Shown here in pieces: positions 8,429 to 16,845 of a stretch of DNA of 39,717 bases; position 1 is the stretch's first letter; the number at the start of each line of letters is the position of its first letter. The translations under genes were made by a program, and so were the position numbers. Under the pieces are notes generated by a model. It saw only the letters and a program-made list of their open reading frames with translations. It did not search any database and was not told the DNA's origin. The stretch is from Verrucomicrobiales bacterium (GTDB lineage Bacteria; Verrucomicrobiota; Verrucomicrobiia; Limisphaerales; UBA9464), in the NCBI GenBank assembly GCA_005793375.1, contig SXSK01000271.1:1-39717 (forward strand), written 5' to 3'.

Positions 8429-10399
8429 CTATCGAAACCGCCAGCGTTCGTCAAAGAATCCGGCTGCGATGATTCCCTGGGGTGCCTGCCTCGGGTTGAT
8501 TTCACGGACTGCCCAATCAGGGAGCCAGGGTGTTTGGCGAGCATTGGTGCCTTTCCAAGCAGCGAATGTGTGGCCGCTGTTTAAAACAATGTAACGTTTG
8601 GGGTTGAGTGGATTCGGGTAAATCATCATTGGAACATGTGTGGACGCTGGGATTTCGATTCGTCCAAGCACGACACTCCGCCGATTCCATTGGAGGGGAA
8701 GTTTGCGCAAGATTTGTTTTAAAACGCGATTATTGCCTGGGTCACCCCAAAGGATGAGATGGTTCTCGGCGACATCCGAGGCTGTGAGGTCTTGGTCGTT
8801 TCGAAGCCGCAGGTCGGCGCGGAATTGTCCGCGCCAATCTTCGATAAATTGTTGGAGCGCCGCTTCGGACCAGGTTCCGACGGCGGGATTCCAAGCCGTT
8901 CCAGTGGGGCGCACGACGAGGAATCGATCCATGAACGCATCATCCATCGGCCCTTGCAGACCGGGTTGTTTACGGAGCGATGGGAGGGAGGAACCCACTC
9001 GCCAGCGGCCGTTCTTCAAGGTGAATTGAACCGTACCTGGGGATTGGCGACGGTGGTTTTCTTGGACATCGAGTGTCTGAGAGCCGATCTGAATGTGCCA
9101 GGTGCCGAGCCCGAGTTCTGGTGGATCCATCAGTCTGAACGCCGTGATGTTGGAAAGACTGAGGCGAACCTGGGAGGGCGGATCCAAATCCGCATGAACT
9201 CGGGCAGGTTTCCAGTGGTTCTCCAGAGCCAGGATCTGGAACCAAGCCAAGCGCGCTCCCTCTGGGTATCTTAATGTCGGCGTGCTGAAGTTGAGACGCC
9301 TCGGATAAGCATCCTTTGGCGTCGCCATTAGAGTGTCAAACGACTCGGCGAGACGGGCCTTGGCGCTGGGTTCAAAGCGATGTTCCACGCCGGGACCGAG
9401 GATGTGATGCAGGGAGATACCCTCCGTTTGCATGGCCGCTGCCATGGTATCGGCGGCAAGTCGTTGCCGATCCAGTTCACCGCTATACGCAATGACATCG
9501 AGGTGCTGGAAATTGGCGGCGTAACCCGGGACATCATAAAGCTGCCATAAGGTTTGTTCCCAGGGAGCAATCTGGATCGGTTGCTTCAGGATGCCAGTGT
9601 AACCTGCGGTATCGACAAAACCGGCACCGGGATTTGCGGCGCGCCAAAAGCCTGGGTGATGTGCGGCGAGATGCCAAGTGCCGGCGCCCCCCATGGAAAA
9701 CCCGCGGATGGATCGTCGGCGTGGATCGGTTCCGTAGGCCGTTTCGGCATGCGCTACTGCCTCAAAGACATCGGTCTCACCTGCGAATTTGTAGGCATTG
9801 CAGTATCGGCCGTAAGGATGGAGCACGATGCTATTAGCGGGGGAGAATTCGCCTCGGGAGCGGAGGCGTTCGCCGAGAAACTTGAGCTCCGTCCGTTTCT
9901 CGTCGCGACCGGCGAGCCAGACGTCGAGGCGGAGCGATGGGGACGTCTTAGACGAATTCGTTGGAATAACGACACCGTAAGGTTGGATGGAGTCATCGAT
10001 CCTGGAACGGAAACCGCGGATGACGAGTCCTGTTTGCTGTGTCCACGGGGCGATGCCGGACCGCAACTGAGCGGCGCGTTCGTGGCCGAGGTTCAATAAT
10101 TGATCCGCGAGGGCGAATTGATTGGTGTGATGAAATTCATTATAGGTGAGTGCCCAATGGACGGCTTTATGGAGTATCGCCACATCTGGCAAGAGTTCTT
10201 GGCAGAGGATCTCTGGGCGGGTGCGGAGTTCGGTCAATTCCGCTTCGAGTCTCGCCGAACGATGCTCGAGATCCGAACGGATGAATGGCGGCACCTCGAT
10301 TCCGCGAGGTGGGACCAGACCCGCGCTGAAGAGTGAGTGGAATGATGGCGGAGCCCAGAAGGTCAGCAATGCCAAGCCGTGTATCCAGAGCCGGTTCAT
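8429..10399 (-). CDS. Exported alpha/beta hydrolase (prolyl-oligopeptidase/esterase type)
   Basis: A hydrophobic N-terminus (LWIHGLALLTFWAPPSF) suggests export. The alpha/beta hydrolase core lies at about residues 150-345, with nucleophile elbow RGFSMGGAGTW (Ser235), an oxyanion strand around NSIVLHPYGRY and a likely catalytic His in GPGVEHRFEP. The C-terminal half (YPEGARLAWFQILALENHWKPARVHADLD) has a beta-sandwich look and a final segment with IYPNPLNPKRYIVLNSGHTF. This architecture of an esterase core with a long C-terminal extension is common among verrucomicrobial and planctomycete prolyl-oligopeptidase family proteins. A sugar-ester or peptide substrate is possible. Its ATG overlaps the TGA of the GNAT gene by four bases (10396-10399), indicating translational coupling. 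Confidence 0.85.
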   Translation of the reverse strand: MNRLWIHGLALLTFWAPPSFHSLFSAGLVPPRGIEVPPFIRSDLEHRSARLEAELTELRTRPEILCQELLPDVAILHKAVHWALTYNEFHHTNQFALADQLLNLGHERAAQLRSGIAPWTQQTGLVIRGFRSRIDDSIQPYGVVIPTNSSKTSPSLRLDVWLAGRDEKRTELKFLGERLRSRGEFSPANSIVLHPYGRYCNAYKFAGETDVFEAVAHAETAYGTDPRRRSIRGFSMGGAGTWHLAAHHPGFWRAANPGAGFVDTAGYTGILKQPIQIAPWEQTLWQLYDVPGYAANFQHLDVIAYSGELDRQRLAADTMAAAMQTEGISLHHILGPGVEHRFEPSAKARLAESFDTLMATPKDAYPRRLNFSTPTLRYPEGARLAWFQILALENHWKPARVHADLDPPSQVRLSLSNITAFRLMDPPELGLGTWHIQIGSQTLDVQENHRRQSPGTVQFTLKNGRWRVGSSLPSLRKQPGLQGPMDDAFMDRFLVVRPTGTAWNPAVGTWSEAALQQFIEDWRGQFRADLRLRNDQDLTASDVAENHLILWGDPGNNRVLKQILRKLPLQWNRRSVVLGRIEIPASTHVPMMIYPNPLNPKRYIVLNSGHTFAAWKGTNARQTPWLPDWAVREINPRQAPQGIIAAGFFDERWRFR

Positions 10400-10863
10400 C
10401 TGAGGACAAAGTCCCGCTCCAACACTTCGTAACCGGCGGGCTGGAGGCCCAACTTGAGGTATGTTCGTCGGGCTGGAGCGTTGTGATGATCCATGTACAG
10501 GCGCAATCCGCAGACTTGTTCAGCATTCTTTGCGAGAGTTTCCACATGCCGATAGAGCGCCCGAAAAACACCTTGTCGTCGGACCTCGGGTAGCACATAG
10601 ACACTCTGAATCCACCAAAACATTCCATTTCGCCAATCGCTCCACTCATAGGTCACCATGAGTTGGCCGACAATGGATCCGGAGTTTTCGGCGACGAAAT
10701 AGGATCCTTTGCTGGAATCTGAAAGCACCGCATGCACACCAGGAATAATTCGTCCTGGGTCAAGTTCCCGGCCCTCGGTTTCGCGTGCGAGAGCCCGGTT
10801 GTACTCCGCGATGGTCGCGGTATCGGCTTCGGTGGCCTTGCGAATATTGGATGACGTCGACAT
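10396..10863 (-). CDS. GNAT family N-acetyltransferase
   Basis: The 155-residue protein has the Gcn5-related acetyltransferase fold. The N-terminal beta strand is IRKATEADTATIAEYNRALA, the central strand WWIQSVYVLPEVRRQGVFRALYRHVETLA contains the acetyl-CoA pyrophosphate loop (RRQGVF in place of the usual R/Q-x-x-G-x-G/A), and the C-terminal part LRLYMDHHNAPARRTYLKLGLQPAGYEVLERDF is the usual motif-B pattern. It transfers an acetyl group from acetyl-CoA to an amine; the acceptor cannot be predicted. It lies 82 nt downstream of the beta-propeller gene and is coupled by a 4-nt ATGA overlap to the hydrolase gene. Confidence 0.9.
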   Translation of the reverse strand: MSTSSNIRKATEADTATIAEYNRALARETEGRELDPGRIIPGVHAVLSDSSKGSYFVAENSGSIVGQLMVTYEWSDWRNGMFWWIQSVYVLPEVRRQGVFRALYRHVETLAKNAEQVCGLRLYMDHHNAPARRTYLKLGLQPAGYEVLERDFVLR

Positions 10864-10945
10864 GAGTTATGATGGGGCGACATCGACGAACTCAACCGGT
10901 CGCAGATGGACCCGTGATGTAGTGACGGCACTCCGATGGCTCTGG

Positions 10946-12229
10946 TTACCGATTCCCGATGCACCAGAGTGTCTTTTCGGTGCGGATGAACACCTTGCCC
11001 TCTGAAACAGCCATGCTGGCTTGAGCGCGTTCGCCATTTAGTGAATTGCGAGAAAGAATCCGGAATTCAGGCCCCTCTGCGACGACGGTGGTTACGCCGT
11101 CCTCCGCCAGGAAGTAGATCCGGCCATTGGCGTAGAGCGGTGATGTGCAAAAATTGCCTCCCACACGTTCGGAGTAAAGGATTTCCCCAGTCGTCGCCCG
11201 ATAACAATGGGCGATGCCTCCGTCAGTGATGGTGTGGAGATGCGGTTTGAGGTGAAGAAGAGCGGGTTGAGTGGGGCAACCTTTGCGTTGTTCCCAGGCT
11301 ACGTGGGAAGCACTGACATCGCCTTCGCCGCCGAGTTTGAAGGCACGCAATGTGGTCTTTTCAAATCCAGAAGATGTGAACAATAATCCGTCTCCAAGGG
11401 CGGGATTGGGTGTGACGCCTTCGCCTTGGTTGTAGGCGGTCCATATCCGCGCGCCGGTCTTCAAGTCAAAGCCTTGAGCGGCGTCGCCGGCGCAGCTGAT
11501 GACCTGGGTTTTGCCCTGTTCCGTCACGAACAACGGGGTGAGGTGTGAGACTCGTGACTTGCCCCGAGGGGTGCGCCAGAGCTCGCGGCCTGTTTTGGCA
11601 TCGACACCCACGACGAAGGCTTTATCCCAAGGAATCTGCCAGCCGAGTTTCTCATCGTTCGACACGTTGGGGAAATTACCTGCGGCAGTCACCCGATTGC
11701 TGCCGTCATAGGCCATGACAAGGATGCCATCGCGCACGACCGGTGAGGAACTAAGCCCATGCCGGCTGTAAAATTCGACGGAGCGATGGGTCCAAACCAC
11801 GCTGCCCTTGAAATCCACGGCAACCATGCTGCCATCTCCAAAAACGCTGTAGATTCGTTCACCATCGGTCGTTGGCGTTGGCGTTGCGTAGGAATTTTTA
11901 CCCTCTTTGCGCCGGGTCACCTGATCGAAAACATGGGTATCCCAGATGACACTGCCTGATTTGGCATCGAGGCAGAGGACATGGCAGGAGGCACCGGCGG
12001 CGCGAGTGCCCGTGAGAAATACGCGATTGCCCCAAACAATCGGGGAAGACCAGCCATCTACGCCGGTTTGCACCTTCCAAACCAAGTTGGAGTCGGAACT
12101 CCATTGCCAGGGGACGTGAATCTCTGAAGAATGGCCTTGTCCGGAAGGGCCGCGATATTGCGGCCAGTTTTCGGCGGAACAGCAGGACACAGCGAGGAGC
12201 GTTAGGAACGACCAAAGTACAGGCTTCAT
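10946..12229 (-). CDS. Exported PQQ-like beta-propeller protein
   Basis: The track ORF opens at 12382, but ATG 12229 starts a signal peptide (MKPVLWSFLTLLAVSCCSA, probable cleavage before ENW) and is taken as the start. The mature protein begins with WPQYRGPSGQGHSSE, the hallmark opening of the planctomycete/verrucomicrobial PQQ-binding-like beta-propeller family. Tryptophan-docking repeats follow (LVWKVQTGVDGWSSPIVWGNRVFLTGT, GSVIWDTHVF, GSVVWTHRSVEFYSRHGLSSSPVV, GRELWRTPRGKSRVSHLTPLFV). It resembles BamB-type propellers, but in these phyla such single-domain proteins are usually unassigned periplasmic proteins, possibly without bound PQQ. It is first in the leftward gene run and divergent from the flavoprotein gene, with about 200 nt between the starts. 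Confidence 0.9.
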   Translation of the reverse strand: MKPVLWSFLTLLAVSCCSAENWPQYRGPSGQGHSSEIHVPWQWSSDSNLVWKVQTGVDGWSSPIVWGNRVFLTGTRAAGASCHVLCLDAKSGSVIWDTHVFDQVTRRKEGKNSYATPTPTTDGERIYSVFGDGSMVAVDFKGSVVWTHRSVEFYSRHGLSSSPVVRDGILVMAYDGSNRVTAAGNFPNVSNDEKLGWQIPWDKAFVVGVDAKTGRELWRTPRGKSRVSHLTPLFVTEQGKTQVISCAGDAAQGFDLKTGARIWTAYNQGEGVTPNPALGDGLLFTSSGFEKTTLRAFKLGGEGDVSASHVAWEQRKGCPTQPALLHLKPHLHTITDGGIAHCYRATTGEILYSERVGGNFCTSPLYANGRIYFLAEDGVTTVVAEGPEFRILSRNSLNGERAQASMAVSEGKVFIRTEKTLWCIGNR

Positions 12230-12429
12230 AAGCGAACTTTGACCCGAGAACCTCAACCTGCGCCAGCACGATTCAATCTGGAAACCCAGCGTCGGCTGAC
12301 ACGGGTCCCAGGCTCGATACATTATTTGTGGAGGCGACGGATCCGAGTTCTGTCGCTTCCAAGGGAATTCCAACAATCCCATAATCCACTATCCAGTGGT
12401 CATGGTTCTCGCGAGACTAGGTGCCGCGC

Positions 12430-14001
12430 ATGGTCGCTGATTTCGATTTGGTGGTGGTTGGCTCTGGGTTCGCTGGGTCTTTGATCTCAATGATTGCCTG
12501 CCGATTGGGGTATCGTGTTGCCTTGGTGGAACGGGGCAGGCATCCACGGTTTGCCATCGGAGAATCGACCACTCCATTGGCTAACCTGATTCTGGAGGAA
12601 CTTTCGCTGACATACGACTTGCCGGCTTTAATACCGCTGACCCAATGGGGTTCCTGGCAACGAGTTTATCCGGGTTTGGGATGCGGACTGAAGCGCGGGT
12701 TCAGCTTTTTTCATCATCGCGCTGGGTCGCGGCGGACATTCGGTGCCAACCGCGAACACCAGCTAATGGTTGCCGCTAGCCCCCGGGATGAAATTGCGGA
12801 CACACACTGGTATCGGGCAGATCTGGATCACTTTTTGTCACTGGAAGCCCAACGATCGGGTGCCGAGTACCTGGAGGCTTGGCAACCGACTGGATTGGAG
12901 TTAGGGCCGACCGGTGGCGTACTGGTTGGCGAGTCGCATGGACACGTGCAGCGACTGAGTTTTCGACGATTGATTGATGCCAGTGGCGGGGGAGTGGGCG
13001 GCAGTTGTGTGACACGACTGCTGCAACTAGGCGTGGATCCTCTGGAGGGATTTCCTGTCACACGGACGCTCTATGCCCATTTCCGAAATATCCCGCGTTG
13101 GTCCGAGTTGCATCCGTCGTCCGAACCCACCCCCTATCCCGTGGATGATTCGGCGATGCATCATGTGTTTGATGAGGGTTGGTTTTGGGTCCTGCGTTTT
13201 GCCAACGGCCTCACGAGTGCGGGTGTGGTGATGACTGATGCTGCGCCTCTGGCTCCGGGGCTCAAGCCGACCCACAGCTCCTGGACGGAACTACTGACTC
13301 GATTCCCTCAGATATCCGAACACCTGGGACCGGGCATTCCTGAGGGCGCCTTTCATCAGCAATCGGTAGTGGGGTTTCGAGGGCGACACGCCGTTGCAGG
13401 TCCCTGCGTGTTGTTGCCGTCTGCGGTTGGGTTTGTGGATCCGATGTTTTCAACGGGGTTTCCGCTGACGCTTTTGGGCGTGGAACGACTGGCAATGGCA
13501 ATCTCTGGAGGGGGCCTTGGCAGCGAGTTCGAGGGAACTCTGGGGTGTTACGAACGTCAAACCGTCTCGGAATTGAACCTCACCGCAAAGTTCATGGGAG
13601 CGGCCTATCGGTTGTTTCCAGATTTTGATTCGTTCCGATCCCTCTCCATGCTGTATTTCACTGCGGCGATTTACTCCGAAACCGTGCGACGCCTAGGCAA
13701 GCCTGAGTTGGCTTCAGGGTTTCTGCTCGCGGATCACCCCGTATTTGGGAGAGCATTGGCACACTGTCTTGAAATCGCCGGAACCGTTCCACCACGAGTG
13801 TTTGCAGACCAAGTGAGGCGAGCCATAGAACCGTTCGAACTAGCAGGGCTGATGAACCCGGAGGCACAGCATTGGTATCGGGCTTCGGCTCAACCGATGC
13901 TGGAAGGCGCGGCCAAGGTGGGTGTATCTCCTGATGAGATGCAGTCGATGTTGGAGCGTGTCGGATTCCATCAGGCGCATGGGGTGAATCCCCCATTGTA
14001 G
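12430..14001 (+). CDS. FAD-dependent oxidoreductase, flavin-dependent halogenase-like
   Basis: The Rossmann FAD-binding motif is at the N-terminus (DLVVVGSGFAGSLISMIACRLGYRVALVERG). GESTTP, the conserved motif of flavin-dependent halogenases and related monooxygenases, follows. A Lys at about residue 88 (GCGLKRGFSFFHH) falls where tryptophan halogenases carry their active-site Lys. GWFWVLRF corresponds to the halogenase WxWxIP signature but lacks the IP. The second FAD motif GFVDPMFSTGFPLTLLG is intact. A halogenase-superfamily flavoprotein is clear; true halogenation is uncertain because of the altered WxWxIP and the absence of a biosynthetic cluster. The start is ATG 12430, with AGGTG just upstream; GTG 12421 is possible. 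Confidence 0.85.
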   Translation: MVADFDLVVVGSGFAGSLISMIACRLGYRVALVERGRHPRFAIGESTTPLANLILEELSLTYDLPALIPLTQWGSWQRVYPGLGCGLKRGFSFFHHRAGSRRTFGANREHQLMVAASPRDEIADTHWYRADLDHFLSLEAQRSGAEYLEAWQPTGLELGPTGGVLVGESHGHVQRLSFRRLIDASGGGVGGSCVTRLLQLGVDPLEGFPVTRTLYAHFRNIPRWSELHPSSEPTPYPVDDSAMHHVFDEGWFWVLRFANGLTSAGVVMTDAAPLAPGLKPTHSSWTELLTRFPQISEHLGPGIPEGAFHQQSVVGFRGRHAVAGPCVLLPSAVGFVDPMFSTGFPLTLLGVERLAMAISGGGLGSEFEGTLGCYERQTVSELNLTAKFMGAAYRLFPDFDSFRSLSMLYFTAAIYSETVRRLGKPELASGFLLADHPVFGRALAHCLEIAGTVPPRVFADQVRRAIEPFELAGLMNPEAQHWYRASAQPMLEGAAKVGVSPDEMQSMLERVGFHQAHGVNPPL

Positions 14002-14034
14002 CGACCGCTCTTGAGTCGCGGTTCCCGAAATGTT

Positions 14035-14051
14035 GGCTCTCGACAAGAGCC
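14035..14051. terminator. Hairpin between convergent genes
   Basis: A perfect 6-bp stem (GGCTCT, loop CGACA, AGAGCC) lies between the flavoprotein stop and the convergent 14101-14622 gene. A weaker 5-bp stem (ACCGC...GCGGT at about 14004-14022) precedes it. No strong T-run is seen on either strand, so it is only a candidate bidirectional terminator. Confidence 0.45.
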
Positions 14052-14100
14052 CACGGTCTTGAGTCCTGAAGGGATTGAGGAGTTGTCGAGGCGAGAGCGC

Positions 14101-14622
14101 TTATGGGATATCGCGATAAGGGCGACTGGACTCGTTAGGGTTTTTCTTGATCCCGCCTCGTTCGATGGCGGAGCGGTTTTTGAGAAATTTTTCGAAAGCA
14201 GGAAGTTGTTCCTGAGTTAACACCTCTTCTTGGATCTGGCGTTTCAAATCTCGTAAGACCCGTTGAGCCTCAGGTGCGACGGGCTGCCATAAATCGTGCA
14301 GGCGAGTCTCGGTCTGGTCGACCAGTTGACCGATCCGTTCCCGTTGGGAAGGTGTCAGGTTCAAGGACCTATCCAAGCGTCGAAACACTTCTAACCGCGC
14401 GATCCCTGGGGCTGATCTGGGTGGCATTGGCTGATCAATTCGAGAAATTGGGTTGGAGAGGTTGTTTGGGATGACAGGCTGAACCAACTCTGGACGAAGG
14501 CGGCGCTCAGACGGTTTTCGTTTTGAGAAACTGTTGGCGAGGCCAAGACTCAAGGCACCCGTCATGACGCCCGTGGCGAAAATCAGCAGTGATGCGGTGA
14601 CGATTTTCCAGGTGTTTACCAT
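14101..14622 (-). CDS. Membrane-anchored periplasmic LTxxQ (CpxP/CnrX-like) protein
   Basis: One N-terminal transmembrane anchor (TWKIVTASLLIFATGVMTGALSLGLA) is followed by a proline-rich linker. A helical-hairpin domain comes next with LTPSQRERIGQLVDQTETRLHDLW and a second VLTQEQLPAFEKFL. The LTxxQ repeat is the signature of the Spy/CpxP/ZraP/CnrX superfamily of periplasmic sensors and chaperones. A single anchor plus periplasmic four-helix domain matches CnrX, the metal sensor that holds an anti-sigma factor. Only one His is present, so CnrX metal ligands are not conserved in any obvious way. The gene overlaps the upstream small membrane protein by 7 nt (14616-14622), strongly implying a shared transcript with the sigma factor. 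Confidence 0.75.
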   Translation of the reverse strand: MVNTWKIVTASLLIFATGVMTGALSLGLANSFSKRKPSERRLRPELVQPVIPNNLSNPISRIDQPMPPRSAPGIARLEVFRRLDRSLNLTPSQRERIGQLVDQTETRLHDLWQPVAPEAQRVLRDLKRQIQEEVLTQEQLPAFEKFLKNRSAIERGGIKKNPNESSRPYRDIP

Positions 14623-14927
14623 GAGTCACCGGAGTCGAGTGTATCGAGCATGACCAGTTCCAGTTCGTCCGAGGTGGAGTTGGAGTCGCCCGATAAGTCT
14701 GGAGTGATGGAGATTTGGAAGTGAAGGAAGCTGGCGACACCCAGGAGTACAACACTTGGCAGAACGGCTCGCCAAAGGCCCGCGGCCCAGAACTCTATTG
14801 GGTCGGGAACGCCTGCGGAGCGGATCCGGGTCATAACACGTTGCTCGAAGGCAACAGGAACCCGATCCGAGGGCGGTTGACCTCGAACGGCCGCGATCAG
14901 TGATTTTCTGAGATCCTCTGGATTCAT
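14616..14927 (-). CDS. Small single-TM protein, candidate anti-sigma factor
   Basis: Starting at ATG 14927 (MNPEDLRKSLIAAVRG) the product is 103 residues. An N-terminal helical cytoplasmic part contains RVPVAFEQRVMTRIRS. One transmembrane helix follows (LWRAVLPSVVLLGVASFLHFQI), then a short acidic tail (SDELELVMLDTLDSGDSW). No zinc anti-sigma HxxxCxxC motif is present. The position immediately after the ECF sigma gene, the topology and the size are those expected of a CnrY-like anti-sigma factor, but this is inference. It overlaps the next gene by 7 nt. The track's longer start at 14954 would add nine residues. Confidence 0.65.
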   Translation of the reverse strand: MNPEDLRKSLIAAVRGQPPSDRVPVAFEQRVMTRIRSAGVPDPIEFWAAGLWRAVLPSVVLLGVASFLHFQISITPDLSGDSNSTSDELELVMLDTLDSGDSW

Positions 14928-14964
14928 TGGCTCATCGAGTTCGACGAACGGCAACCATTTGGGG

Positions 14965-15741
14965 TTACAGATATTTTTTCGTCGTCATTCGTTGTATGAT
15001 TCTCCGCATTTCAATGCGGGCTCTGAAGGCTCGAACCTTGACGAGAGTTGCCGACCACCCGGTGAGTTCAGCAACCTCTTTGACACTCCGATCTTCGATC
15101 TCCAGGAGCGTGATGATCAAACGGTTGGGTGCCGACAGTTGTTCGAGCACTTTGTCGATGAGCGTTTTTGCGGCTCCGACATAATTTCCTGGAGGCGCCG
15201 ATTCCACAGATTGGGTTTCGAGCCAATCGCGCTCATCGTCGGACAAATCGGTCATAGAGTGCTCACGATTGCGTTGATGGCGCCTCAAGAAATCGTAACA
15301 GGTGTGGATGGCCAATCGCATGAGCCAGTGCTCAAAGGGGGCATCCCCGCGGAAACCACTGAGGTGATGAAAGGCTTTCAAGAAGACCTCCTGGAAGACA
15401 TCCTCCACCTCCTCTTCGCGTCGGGAATGGCGCCGTGCCGTGGCAAAAACCTTAGACTGATACCGCGTTACCAACTCTCCGAACCGCTCGACATCGCCAC
15501 GGCGAACGGCGGCGATCAGATCGGCATCAGAAGGCTGGAAATCCACACCCGTGAGGCTCGCACAAGTCCCCGGCTCGACGGAAGCTCTGGGTTCCTTGGA
15601 ATTCTCCACGATCGACGTCCTATCACGGTCGCTATCACTGATACTGGCAGGCTCCTCGCCAACAGGGCATGCATTTGATGAAACCAATCCAGGATGCCAC
15701 ACCGCTGGAAATTGTCCGACCTGCCAGTAAGCGTTCATCAT
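14965..15741 (-). CDS. ECF-type RNA polymerase sigma factor
   Basis: Sigma region 2 spans about residues 72-155 (DADLIAAVRRGDVERFGELVTRYQSKVFATARR, then VEDVFQEVFLKAFHHLSGFRGDAPFEHWLMRLAIHTCYDFLRR). Region 4 is at about 195-250 (LSAPNRLIITLLEIEDRSVKEVAELTGWSATLVKVRAFRARIEMRR), including the helix-turn-helix that reads the -35 element. An unusual N-terminal extension of about 70 residues precedes region 2. The annotated start is supported by a 4-nt ATGA overlap with the upstream LTxxQ protein (15738-15741), although no other Met lies in the extension and a downstream GTG or TTG start cannot be excluded. It is the regulatory centre of a five-gene envelope cluster. Confidence 0.92.
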   Translation of the reverse strand: MMNAYWQVGQFPAVWHPGLVSSNACPVGEEPASISDSDRDRTSIVENSKEPRASVEPGTCASLTGVDFQPSDADLIAAVRRGDVERFGELVTRYQSKVFATARRHSRREEEVEDVFQEVFLKAFHHLSGFRGDAPFEHWLMRLAIHTCYDFLRRHQRNREHSMTDLSDDERDWLETQSVESAPPGNYVGAAKTLIDKVLEQLSAPNRLIITLLEIEDRSVKEVAELTGWSATLVKVRAFRARIEMRRIIQRMTTKKYL

Positions 15742-16337
15742 TCCTTGGCAGGTGGAGTTACGGCAGACTCCGCATCGGTGGGGTTCTTCCGCTTTCTTTC
15801 AACCGGCGACGGGTTCTGTGAGCCGTCTCCACGAACGGGAAAACGCTCGGCGAGCGTCAGATCTCCGCGCAACGATTTAAGGCGCGCCAATTGCGCGGCA
15901 CTCAATTGAGGTCGCAATGCGTCGATCATCTTGGCGCGTGCCACGGCGACATCTCCTTCGAGTTGGCCCCATTCGGCGGCTTTCGATTGGATGAGTGCTG
16001 TGTCGATGGGGGTGGCAAAAACGGCATCCTCAAGTTCTCGTCGGACGCGGTTTGATCGTTCGAGCAGAGACCGGTTCTCTCGACGAAATGATTCAAACGC
16101 CTTTTGTACCAACTGTCGCTGTTCTGCGGTCAACGACTGGTCCCCCTGCCAAAACGTTGGACGTTCTCGTCGCGAGTTGTTGCCTGTCTTTGCAGAGGTA
16201 GGGTTGGATGCCGACTCGAGAGATGGGGAGGATTTTTGGCCCGACGAATCGTCGGAAGCGACCACCACCGGCGACAGGCAAATGGCGACAACGACGATCC
16301 GAGAGAATCGGCGGAGGGACAATTTCACGGAGTTCAT
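15738..16337 (-). CDS. Periplasmic Spy/CpxP-like LTxxQ protein
   Basis: A signal peptide (LSLRRFSRIVVVAICLSPVVVAS) is followed by a Ser-rich disordered stretch of about 40 residues and then a helical domain of about 110 residues. That domain carries QSLTAEQRQLVQKAFESFRREN and a second motif, RPQLSAAQLARLKSL. Two LTxxQ-type motifs about 80 residues apart are the pattern of the CpxP/Spy/ZraP superfamily (periplasmic chaperones or heavy-metal-responsive sensors). The C-terminus is basic and disordered (VERKRKNPTDAES). It is coupled by a 4-nt overlap to the ECF sigma factor gene and lies 59 nt after the small charged protein gene. A role in sensing envelope stress for the sigma factor is inferred. 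Confidence 0.75.
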   Translation of the reverse strand: MNSVKLSLRRFSRIVVVAICLSPVVVASDDSSGQKSSPSLESASNPTSAKTGNNSRRERPTFWQGDQSLTAEQRQLVQKAFESFRRENRSLLERSNRVRRELEDAVFATPIDTALIQSKAAEWGQLEGDVAVARAKMIDALRPQLSAAQLARLKSLRGDLTLAERFPVRGDGSQNPSPVERKRKNPTDAESAVTPPAKE

Positions 16338-16396
16338 ACAATCTCAGCCTGAAATGGGGCGCAGCATCCAACCCCATCCAACTCGACTCAAGACAT

Positions 16397-16744
16397 TTAC
16401 TTTGGCTTGGCGCCGTCCTTTTTTTGTCGGCGGGCAGAGCCGTCCCCACGCTCTTTTTGACGCTGCTCGATTCGTTCGAGGTGCTTCTTCTCCGCGTCCG
16501 TCAAGGTTCCAGCCTCTTTCTTGGCCTTGAGTTCCTTCAGGCGATCTTGGGCCTTTTCTCGGGCGGCTTTGCGCTCTTCGGGCGTGAGTTTTTCTTTTTC
16601 TGAACGAGCGCGACGTTTGTCTTTATCCACGGTTTCGACCTTGCGGCCCTCCGTGCTGGGTGTCGCGGGAGCGTCTTCGGCTCGCAGAGCACTCGCACTC
16701 AGTAGGATCAAACCAGCCAGCCCATATTGCATCAATGTTTTCAT
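16397..16744 (-). CDS. Small exported, highly charged helical protein
   Basis: The product is 115 residues with a clear signal peptide (MKTLMQYGLAGLILLSASALRAEDA). The mature part is dominated by Lys, Arg and Glu and is predicted by eye to be one or two long helices (KLTPEERKAAREKAQDRLKELKAKKEAGTLTDAEKKHLERIEQRQKE). It carries LTPEE and LTDAE, degenerate versions of the LTxxQ motif found in two neighbouring genes. The first codon is ATG 16744. It is the likely first gene of the sigma-factor cluster; a small 5-bp hairpin (ACCCG...CGGGT, 16760-16775) lies in its leader. Its function is unknown. Confidence 0.7.
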   Translation of the reverse strand: MKTLMQYGLAGLILLSASALRAEDAPATPSTEGRKVETVDKDKRRARSEKEKLTPEERKAAREKAQDRLKELKAKKEAGTLTDAEKKHLERIEQRQKERGDGSARRQKKDGAKPK

Positions 16745-16845
16745 GGTGTGTCTGTCTCAACCCGGTTTTTCGGGTATACCAATCGAGACGTTCCCATGGA
16801 GGCTCTGGTTACGGGAATCGTCGAGAGGATTCTAGAGAGAATCAC

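Noticed and set aside
14959-15678. 239-residue + strand ORF antisense to the sigma factor
   Set aside because: It is the mirror frame of a clear ECF sigma factor and has no domain-like sequence or start signal.
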